Assembly (NCBI GenBank): GCA_027310735.1 | Contig: DAIDAH010000041.1 | Location: 1 to 15,086 of the forward strand | Source: Methylotenera sp. | Lineage (GTDB): Bacteria; Pseudomonadota; Gammaproteobacteria; Burkholderiales; Methylophilaceae | Direction: 5' to 3' | Length of the DNA stretch: 15,086 nucleotides | Shown here: piece by piece, positions 8,275 to 13,863 of the stretch | Position numbering within the stretch: position 1 is the first letter of the stretch | Layout of the letters: every line of letters starts with the position of its first letter | Made by a program: the position numbers and the translations under genes | The notes under the pieces: model-generated | Seen by the model: only the letters and a program-made list of their open reading frames with translations | Database searches by the model: none | Told to the model about the DNA's origin: nothing

Positions 8275-8301
8275 CCTTGCCCTCAAAAACTGGAGTCCAT
8301 A
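8275..8301 (+). repeat. IS left inverted repeat (IRL)
   Basis: CCTTGCC at 8275-8281 and GAGTCCATA at 8293-8301 recur, inverted and at identical spacing, at the right end (9515-9541). The 11 bases between them are poorly conserved, with three matches. Confidence 0.7.
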
Positions 8302-8320
8302 GCTAATGATAAAATTAGCT
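8301..8320 (+). repeat. Hairpin just inside IRL, directly before the orfA ribosome binding site
   Basis: AGCTAAT (8301-8307) and ATTAGCT (8314-8320) form a perfect 7-bp stem with a 6-base loop. The Shine-Dalgarno sequence AAGGAG (8322-8327) begins two bases after the stem and precedes the orfA ATG at 8334. Such hairpins can limit translation of transposase from read-through transcripts; that role is inferred here. Confidence 0.5.
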
Positions 8321-8333
8321 CAAGGAGCAGTAA

Positions 8334-8629
8334 ATGAAAGCGAAACAGTCAAAAGCGCAGTTCACAATAGAATTTAAGCAAGAAGCCTTCGTCTGGTTAA
8401 ATCAGGTCAGCCAGCGATGCAAGTGGCATCCACATTAGGCATGCCACATCAGACTTTAGATAATTGGCTGCGTGCGGACAAGCTTGGCAAGCTATCTGGT
8501 GCTGGTGAGCGTGTTGTTTCACCAGAGCAAATGGACTTAACTCGCCTGCGCGCCGAGAACGCTCAACTAAAAATGGAGCGCGATATATTAAAAAAAGCGG
8601 CAGCGTACTTTGCCAAAGATCATCTGTAA
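8334..8629 (+). pseudogene. IS3-family orfA (helix-turn-helix protein), frameshifted
   Basis: OrfA encodes the helix-turn-helix and leucine-zipper part of the transposase that recognises the IS ends. The ATG at 8334 has a good AAGGAG six bases upstream. The first 18 codons read MKAKQSKAQFTIEFKQEA, but one base is then missing at 8387/8388 (a G would restore EAVRLVKSGQ). The rest continues in another frame to TAA at 8627-8629, including PHQTLDNWLRADKLGKL, the second half of the helix-turn-helix, and a heptad-rich LRAENAQLKMERDILKKAAAYF. Apart from this single deletion the reading frame is full length (about 98 codons). The ATG at 8417 in the downstream frame is internal to the family, not a true start. 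Confidence 0.85.
8590..8597 (+). promoter_or_regulatory. Programmed -1 frameshift site (A7G) between orfA and orfB
   Basis: Seven A residues followed by G lie in the orfA frame as ttA-AAA-AAA-Gcg. A -1 slip here puts ribosomes into the frame that reads KYAWIHQNHSYW, the start of the OrfB homology, before the orfA stop at 8627. This is the usual way IS3-family elements make the OrfAB transposase. The site is intact although the element is dead. Confidence 0.7.
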
Positions 8630-9504
8630 AGTACGCTTGGATTCATCAAAATCACTCCTATTGGCCTATCTCAACCATGTGCCAAGTACTTGATGTCAGT
8701 GAAAGCGGTTATTACCACCACTGGACACGCGGCATTGCCCGTCATCGCATTCATGACATGGCGCTTTTAACGCAATTCGCGCCATACACAAAGAAGTTAA
8801 AGGCGAATACGACTGGCCGCGCATATGGAAAACCTTACAAGTAAGAGACATCAAAGTCAGTAAAGAGCGTGTACGTCAGATGAAGCAGCATGGCATTTAA
8901 GCACGTGGCAAACGTAAATTTGTGGTGACAACAGACAGCAAGCATGCTTACCTATTGCGCCCAACTTATTGCAGCGCAACTTTACACCGTAGCACCTAAT
9001 CGAGTCTGGACTGGCGACATCACTTACATTCAAACGGACGAAGGCTGGCTCTATTTGGCGGTGGTACTGGACTTGTTTAACCGCCAAGTGGTTGGTTTTA
9101 GTATGCAAAAGCGCATGCGCAGTAGCTTAGTCAGTGATGCCTTACGCATGGCATGGTTTAGACGCAAGCCGAATAAGGCTCAGGTACTCATCTTCCACAG
9201 TGACCGTGGCAGTCAGTATTGCAGTGAAGTTTATCAAGCTGAACTGAAACGTTTCAACATCCAGTCGTCTATGAGCCGCAAAGGGGATTGTTGGGACAAC
9301 GCCCCTACTGAAAGTTTGTGGGGTAGCTTAAAGGTTGGAAGATTGTACGGCAGACGATTTGCAACTAGGCGCGAGGCGATAAATGAAGTCATTGATTGGT
9401 TGATGTTCTATAATCACAGTAGATTACATTCAACGCTAAACTACATGAGTCCGATGCAATTTGAAGAGCGTTGGCTTGCTGAACAACGGAAAAAGTCGGC
9501 ATAA
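8596..9504 (+). pseudogene. IS3-family orfB transposase (DDE integrase core), multiply disrupted
   Basis: OrfB supplies the catalytic rve/DDE domain. Homology runs across the whole segment but changes frame three times through single missing bases: at 8775/8776 (LLTQ then RAIHKEVKGEY), near 8952 (SKHAY then APNLLQRNFTP) and at about 8988 (then APNRVWTGD). A nonsense TAA at 8898-8900 also replaces a codon expected to be Lys in HGI-K-ARGK. From about 8989 to the TAA at 9502-9504 the frame is open and holds the whole catalytic core: Asp in WTGDITYI, Asp in FHSDRGSQYCS and Glu in DNAPTESLWG, with 35 residues between the second Asp and the Glu. The ATG at 8944 opens this frame but lies upstream of the last lesion, so its first 15 or so residues are out of register with the family. 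Confidence 0.88.
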
Positions 9505-9514
9505 TAACTAAGGT

Positions 9515-9541
9515 TATGGACTCTATTAAATAGAGGCAAGG
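9515..9541 (-). repeat. IS right inverted repeat (IRR)
   Basis: TATGGACTC (9515-9523) and GGCAAGG (9535-9541) are the reverse complements of the two conserved blocks of the left repeat at the same 11-base spacing. IRR begins 10 bp after the orfB stop. Confidence 0.7.
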
Positions 9542-9553
9542 TCACTAGCGCCG

Positions 9554-9580
9554 CTGACCACACTTAACATACTGTATAAA
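9554..9580 (+). promoter_or_regulatory. Candidate gshA-proximal promoter in the 50 bp between IS and gene
   Basis: CTGACC (9554-9559, four of six -35 matches), a short 15-bp spacer and TATAAA (9575-9580) lie between the IS right end and the gshA ATG at 9592. It would give a very short leader of about 5 nt. The spacer is suboptimal, so this is only a candidate, but some promoter in or after the IS is needed to express gshA now. Confidence 0.3.
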
Positions 9581-9591
9581 TTAGAGAAAAC

Positions 9592-10902
9592 ATGGTTCCA
9601 CATCTGACTACCGCACTAAATGGCCCGCTTCTTTCACTAGAAAAGAATATGCTTGATGCCATGCCTAAAATTGAGCATTGGTTTCGCACACAATGGTTAG
9701 AATATGCGGCTCCCTTCTACGCTTCAGTTGATTTACGTAACTCTGGATTCAAATTAGCTCCTGTTGATACCAACCTATTTCCAGGAGGCTTTAACAATCT
9801 CAATCCTGACTTTATGACATTGAGCGTACAAGCCGCCATGGTCGCAGTTGAGAAAATATGCCCTGAAGCGCGTCGCTTACTCATCATTCCAGAAAATCAC
9901 ACACGAAACACTTATTATTTGCGCAACGTGATAGAGCTAGCCAAGATACTAAGGCAGGCTGGGCTGGATGTACGTATTGGCTCTATCTCCCCTGAAATCA
10001 CTGTGCCAACTACGCTTGAAGCGCATGATGGACAGAAAATATTGCTAGAGCCAGTTGTCCGTATTGGTAACCGTATCAAATTACCGAAAGCCTCAACGGG
10101 CGACTTGTCACTAGAAGAATTTGATAGCTGTGCGATTCTGCTCAACAATGATTTGTCCGGTGGCATTCCAGAAATCCTCAAGAATCTTGAGCAAGACCTG
10201 ATTCCTCCGCTACATGCCGGTTGGAGTACACGTCGAAAGTCACAACATTTCACGGCCTACAACCGTGTCGCCAGTGAGTTTTCAGCATTACTCGGCATAG
10301 ACGAATGGCTGCTAAACCCCTATTTTGATACTTGTGGCGAGATAGACTTTAATGCACGCACGGGTGAAGAGTGCTTGGCACTCAAAGTAGAACAGTTGCT
10401 CGCCAAAATCAAAACCAAATATGCGCAATATGGTGTTGAGCAAGAACCTTTTGTTATTGTAAAAGCGGATGCCGGCACGTATGGCATGGGCATTATGACG
10501 GTAAAATCACCAGATGATGTCCGCGATTTAAACCGCAAAACCCGCAATAAAATGTCAGTAGTGAAAGAAGGCCTACAAGTCACAGAAGTCATTATTCAAG
10601 AAGGTGTTTATACCTTCGAAAGTATTAACGACGCCGTTGCCGAGCCTGTTGTCTATATGATGGATCACTTTGTCATCGGTGGCTTCTATCGTGTACACAC
10701 TGCACGTGGCGTAGATGAGAACCTAAACGCCCCCGGCTCAAGCTTTGTACCATTAGCTTTTGAAAAGCCATGCAGCTTGCCAGATTGCACTGGCGCTCCT
10801 GATGCAACACCTAACCGCTTTTATGCCTATGGCGTAGTCGCTCGTTTAGCATTACTTGCGGCAGCAATTGAGTTGCAAGAACAGGACCCTTTGAACGCAT
10901 GA
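9592..10902 (+). CDS. gshA: Glutamate-cysteine ligase, proteobacterial/'ferrooxidans' type GshA
   Basis: A 436-residue ATP-dependent ligase that joins glutamate and cysteine, the first and limiting step of glutathione synthesis in the cytoplasm. It belongs to the GshA family typical of Acidithiobacillus and many betaproteobacteria, which is unrelated in sequence to E. coli GshA. Recognised segments are PHLTTALNGPL at residues 3-13, KLAPVDTNLFPGGFNNL at 54-70, the ATP-binding-type loop KADAGTYGMG at 291-300, and VVKEGLQVTEVIIQEGV near 323-339. Length is normal. The ATG at 9592 is supported because family proteins begin just before the PHLTTAL motif; the ribosome site is weak (AGAG). It overlaps gshB by ATGA. 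A decayed IS ends 50 bp upstream and may have changed its promoter. Confidence 0.95.
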   Translation: MVPHLTTALNGPLLSLEKNMLDAMPKIEHWFRTQWLEYAAPFYASVDLRNSGFKLAPVDTNLFPGGFNNLNPDFMTLSVQAAMVAVEKICPEARRLLIIPENHTRNTYYLRNVIELAKILRQAGLDVRIGSISPEITVPTTLEAHDGQKILLEPVVRIGNRIKLPKASTGDLSLEEFDSCAILLNNDLSGGIPEILKNLEQDLIPPLHAGWSTRRKSQHFTAYNRVASEFSALLGIDEWLLNPYFDTCGEIDFNARTGEECLALKVEQLLAKIKTKYAQYGVEQEPFVIVKADAGTYGMGIMTVKSPDDVRDLNRKTRNKMSVVKEGLQVTEVIIQEGVYTFESINDAVAEPVVYMMDHFVIGGFYRVHTARGVDENLNAPGSSFVPLAFEKPCSLPDCTGAPDATPNRFYAYGVVARLALLAAAIELQEQDPLNA

Positions 10903-11825
10903 AACTCGTCTTTATCTTAGATCCTCTCGATAACCTAAAAATCGAAAAAGATACCAGCCTTGCCATCATGCGTGAAGCCGCAAGTCGTGGGCACAACTTG
11001 TATGTGAGTATGCAGCATGACCTGTTTTTACGCGGCAATATCGCAAAAATCACGGCTAAAAAACTTAGTTTCACCTCACAACACTATGTGCTGGAAGAGG
11101 CTCGTGAATACATCCCCGCAGACTTTCACGCTGTCATCATGCGTAAAGACCCTCCTTTCGACAACGAGTACCTATACAGCACCTACTTGCTGGAAATTGC
11201 CAGCGAACAAGGTGCAAAAGTGTATAACAACCCTGCGGCCATACGCAGTTGGAATGAAAAACTATCAGTTACCCGCTTTCCGCAATTTGCACCAGAGTTT
11301 CTGGTCACTGCGAACAATGACTTAATCCGTGAGTTTTTGAATACACATCAGGATATTGTTGTTAAGCCATTGGATGGAATGGGTGGCAGCAGCATATTCA
11401 GGCTGAAACTGGACGACCCTAATATCAGCGTCATTTTAGAAACCATCACACTATTTGGCACATGTACGGTGATGGCACAACGCTATTTACCCGAGATTCT
11501 ACAAGGTGACAAACGCATTATTGTGATTGATGGCAAGCCACTACCCTACTCCTTGGCACGTATCCCCAAAGCTGGTGAAACACGTGGCAACCTTGCGGCT
11601 GGCGGCACTGGCGTTGCACAACCACTCACTGCAAGGGATATGGAAATTGCCATCGCCGTTGGAAAAACACTCAAAGCAGAAGGGCTATTCTTAGTGGGGC
11701 TAGATGTGATTGGCGAGCATTTAACTGAAATCAATGTCACCAGCCCGACAGGTATGGTGGAAATTGCCAAACAAACCAGCTGTAATCCTGCACAAGTGTT
11801 TATGGATGCCCTCGAGCGCTATTAA
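10899..11825 (+). CDS. gshB: Glutathione synthetase GshB
   Basis: A 308-residue ATP-grasp enzyme that adds glycine to gamma-glutamylcysteine to give glutathione. Typical motifs are MRKDPPFD (81-88), NNPAAIRSWNEKL (110-122), the glycine-rich ATP loop KPLDGMGG (156-163), PEILQGDKR (198-206), KAGETRGNLAAGG (224-236), and the metal/ATP residues Asp269, Glu277 and Asn279 in GLDVIGEHLTEINVTSPTG. Length is close to E. coli GshB (316). The ATG at 10899 overlaps the gshA stop by four bases (ATGA), with AGGA at 10883-10886, so translation is probably coupled to gshA and the two enzymes are made together. apbE follows after 9 bp. Confidence 0.97.
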   Translation: MKLVFILDPLDNLKIEKDTSLAIMREAASRGHNLYVSMQHDLFLRGNIAKITAKKLSFTSQHYVLEEAREYIPADFHAVIMRKDPPFDNEYLYSTYLLEIASEQGAKVYNNPAAIRSWNEKLSVTRFPQFAPEFLVTANNDLIREFLNTHQDIVVKPLDGMGGSSIFRLKLDDPNISVILETITLFGTCTVMAQRYLPEILQGDKRIIVIDGKPLPYSLARIPKAGETRGNLAAGGTGVAQPLTARDMEIAIAVGKTLKAEGLFLVGLDVIGEHLTEINVTSPTGMVEIAKQTSCNPAQVFMDALERY

Positions 11826-11834
11826 CAGCAAGCC

Positions 11835-12878
11835 ATGCGTTACTTGCTCATACCATTACTGTTATTACTGACCAGTTGCTTTAAAGAGCCGCTATACCAT
11901 AGTCAAAGCTACGTGTTCGGAACCTTGGTAGACATCAGTATCTATGGCGAATCTGATGAACTTGCCCGGCAACACGCCGACCATATCCTGCAGGACTTTC
12001 AAAGTCTGCACAATCGATTTCATGCATGGAAACCTATATCAGCAACCCAGCTTAGTGAACTAGGCGAACTGAATGCTGCATTTCAAGCAGGCAAACAAGT
12101 GCCCATCAGCCCAGACCTTGCCAGCATATTGGCTGATGCGACAACATTATCGGTAAAATCTAACGGCTTATTTAACCCGGCAATCGGCCAGTTAATTGGC
12201 ACATGGGGCTTTCAGCATGATGAATTTAGCCCTATTGATATCGACGACGCCAAAATACAGGCATTAGTCAAAGCCAAGCCAGCCATGACGGATATTGTGA
12301 TCAAAGGCAAAATCGCCTACAGCACTAATCCCGCTGTGAAACTAGATTTAGGTGGCTATGCCAAAGGTTACGCACTGGATATTGCAGCAGCCTATTTGCG
12401 TCAGCAACATGTTAAAGACGCACTCATCAACATCGGTGGCAATATCATCGCACTTGGTCAGCATGGCGATAAACCTTGGCGAGTAGGCATACAACACCCG
12501 CGTAGCCCTACCGCGATTGCCACACTAGACCTCGCTGATGGTTGGGCCATCGGCACATCAGGCGATTATCAGCGCTACTTTATGCTAAATGGCAAACGCT
12601 ACTGCCACATTATTGACCCACGAACCGGCTACCCAACACAGCATACACAAGCGGTAACAGTACTAGTGCCGCCTAGTAAAAATTCTGGAGTGTTATCCGA
12701 TGTCACCTCAAAACCTATTTTTATTGAAAGTCCTGAAAATAGACTCAAAACGGCACAAGCCTTTGGCATTGAAAACTTCATGGTCATTGATGCGCAATCA
12801 AATATCTTTGTATCCAAACAAATGGCACAGAAATTACATTGGGTAACAACTGGTGTTAAATTTACGACACTCCCTTAA
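11835..12878 (+). CDS. apbE: FAD:protein FMN transferase lipoprotein ApbE
   Basis: A 347-residue flavin transferase that uses FAD to attach FMN covalently to Thr/Ser residues of envelope redox proteins (for example RnfG/D, NqrB/C and other FMN-binding domains). The N-terminus is a lipoprotein signal with LTSC, lipidated Cys at residue 15, so it acts on the periplasmic side. Family motifs are SELGELNAAF (about 74-83), SNGLFNPAIG (109-118), KLDLGGYAKGYALD (169-182), ALINIGGNI (196-204), GTSGDYQRYF (240-249) and HIIDPRTGYPT (258-268). At the C-terminal metal-site loop, where many ApbE proteins have ADxxxT, this one reads SDVTSK (288-293): Asp289 is kept but the Thr position is Lys293. It lies 9 bp after gshB and overlaps the next gene by 26 bp. 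No FMN-binding target is encoded nearby. Confidence 0.93.
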   Translation: MRYLLIPLLLLLTSCFKEPLYHSQSYVFGTLVDISIYGESDELARQHADHILQDFQSLHNRFHAWKPISATQLSELGELNAAFQAGKQVPISPDLASILADATTLSVKSNGLFNPAIGQLIGTWGFQHDEFSPIDIDDAKIQALVKAKPAMTDIVIKGKIAYSTNPAVKLDLGGYAKGYALDIAAAYLRQQHVKDALINIGGNIIALGQHGDKPWRVGIQHPRSPTAIATLDLADGWAIGTSGDYQRYFMLNGKRYCHIIDPRTGYPTQHTQAVTVLVPPSKNSGVLSDVTSKPIFIESPENRLKTAQAFGIENFMVIDAQSNIFVSKQMAQKLHWVTTGVKFTTLP

Positions 12879-13266
12879 ACGATTAAACCCCAAGTTACTC
12901 ACTAAGTACTTATTCATTGGTGATTGGCTGATTGTTATAGCAAGTTTGATTGGCGTATTTTTTTTATTCCAGACCCTGTGGTCTAATGAATCGGCAGCAA
13001 AAGTTCAAATTACAGTGGGCGATAAAATTTACGCAACCTATAGTTTAAATCAGCAGCGTGAAATCCATATACATGGAAAATTAGGTGACACCGTAATCAG
13101 TATTTCACAAGGTAAAGCGCGCTTTGCAAAATCCCCATGCCATACACAATATTGTGTGCATCAAGGCTGGCTAACGCATGCAGGGCAAGCCGCAATCTGC
13201 TTACCCAATCAGGTCAGCTTGGAGTTACTTGGCGAAACTAAACCTTATGACTCACTTAATTATTAG
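12853..13266 (+). CDS. Membrane-anchored NusG domain II-containing protein
   Basis: A 137-residue protein with one N-terminal membrane helix (about residues 20-43) after a basic start, followed by a small periplasmic domain of the NusG_II type. The signature is a cysteine pattern SPC96-x4-C101-VHQGW followed by HAGQAAIC116-LPNQV, matching the SPCxxxxCxxxGW...GQ..xCLPN family motif. The cysteines may form a disulfide or bind a ligand; function is unknown. Members often sit beside a Gx transporter and ApbE, as here. The start is probably GTG at 12853, inside the 3' end of apbE, because there is no later ATG before the membrane helix; the ribosome site is weak. Gene order and overlap suggest joint expression with apbE. 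Confidence 0.82.
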   Translation: MLNLRHSLKRLNPKLLTKYLFIGDWLIVIASLIGVFFLFQTLWSNESAAKVQITVGDKIYATYSLNQQREIHIHGKLGDTVISISQGKARFAKSPCHTQYCVHQGWLTHAGQAAICLPNQVSLELLGETKPYDSLNY

Positions 13267-13280
13267 CCTGTGATGCCAAG

Positions 13281-13805
13281 TTGGACTTCAAATTGAAAAC
13301 CATACACATTCAAACCAGCATCGATGACCATCGCGTAGCCAAATTAGCCGCTTTTGCTATTGCCTTACACATGGTTGAGGCCATTATTCCATCACCATTA
13401 CCCGGTGTTAAACCAGGCATCGCCAACATTGTCACGTTATATGTGCTATATCAATATGGCTTCGCCACGGCGGCTTGGGTGAGTATTTTACGCGTATTTG
13501 CCAGCAGCTTATTACTCGGACTGTTCTTATCCCCGACCTTTGCCCTAGGCTTGAGTGGTGCGATATGCAGCTTGTGTATTTTATGGCTGGCGACGCACTT
13601 ACCAAAAAAATGGTTTGGTCCAGTCTCACTAAGTATATTGGCTGCTTTTGCACATATTGGAGGACAATTGCTTATGGTACGTTTATGGCTAATTCCACAC
13701 GCAGGTGTCGCTTATCTTGTGCCAATATTTGCTGTCGCAGCTTTATTTTTCGGCTGTATCAATGGTTTAATTACGGCTAAATTACTTGCAAAAGATTCTC
13801 ATTGA
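13281..13805 (+). CDS. Gx transporter family membrane protein (annotated elsewhere as heptaprenyl diphosphate synthase component I)
   Basis: A roughly 174-residue integral membrane protein with five or six predicted helices. The segment PSPLPGVKPGIANIVTLYVL (about 38-57) is the hallmark of the Gx transporter family (Pfam Hpre_diP_synt_I). The old 'heptaprenyl diphosphate synthase component I' label is misleading; the fold is related to small-molecule (vitamin-type) membrane transporters. The substrate is unknown. Context next to apbE and a NusG-II protein suggests supply of a flavin or related cofactor to the envelope, which is inference. No ATG precedes the first helix in frame; TTG 13281 or TTG 13293 is likely the start, neither with a good ribosome site. 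The stop codon lies inside the left arm of the downstream hairpin. Confidence 0.82.
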   Translation: MDFKLKTIHIQTSIDDHRVAKLAAFAIALHMVEAIIPSPLPGVKPGIANIVTLYVLYQYGFATAAWVSILRVFASSLLLGLFLSPTFALGLSGAICSLCILWLATHLPKKWFGPVSLSILAAFAHIGGQLLMVRLWLIPHAGVAYLVPIFAVAALFFGCINGLITAKLLAKDSH

Positions 13806-13856
13806 TACAAATAAAAAGCGCTGCTTAGCTGCTCTTTTTATTTGTATCAATGAGAA
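13796..13856. terminator. Long perfect inverted repeat, probable bidirectional terminator
   Basis: A 23-bp perfect inverted repeat (arms 13796-13818 and 13834-13856) flanks a 15-base loop. Each arm contains a run of five T or A residues at its inner end. It lies between the convergent Gx transporter and pilY1-like genes, and its left arm includes the last codons and the TGA (13803-13805) of the former. The position fits a terminator for both strands. It is unusual in that the T-runs are inside the stem, and no long T-tract follows it outside. Confidence 0.75.
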
Positions 13857-13863
13857 GTGAAGT

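Larger units (their letters stand above)
8275..9541 (+). mobile_element. Decayed IS3-family insertion sequence (about 1.26 kb)
   Basis: The element holds an orfA/orfB pair of IS3 type with a D-D-(35)-E transposase core and is bounded by imperfect 27-bp inverted repeats (8275-8301 and 9515-9541; 19 of 27 positions agree). If the customary TG...CA termini are taken, the ends are 8278 and 9538, and the flanking trinucleotides are CCT and AGG, which are not a direct duplication. Both reading frames are broken by single-base losses, so the element cannot move by itself. It sits between the divergent molybdoenzyme and gshA genes, ending only about 50 bp before the gshA start. The exact termini are uncertain. 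Confidence 0.88.

Noticed and set aside
8275..8281. Target-site duplication flanking the IS
   Set aside because: The flanking trinucleotides CCT and AGG are inverted, not direct, repeats, and no other short direct repeat brackets the element.
8944..8988. ATG at 8944 as a genuine start of a 186-residue transposase
   Set aside because: The first 15 or so residues are out of register with the family, whose reading (APNLLQRNFTP) is in another frame until a base lost near 8988; the ORF is the 3' remnant of orfB.
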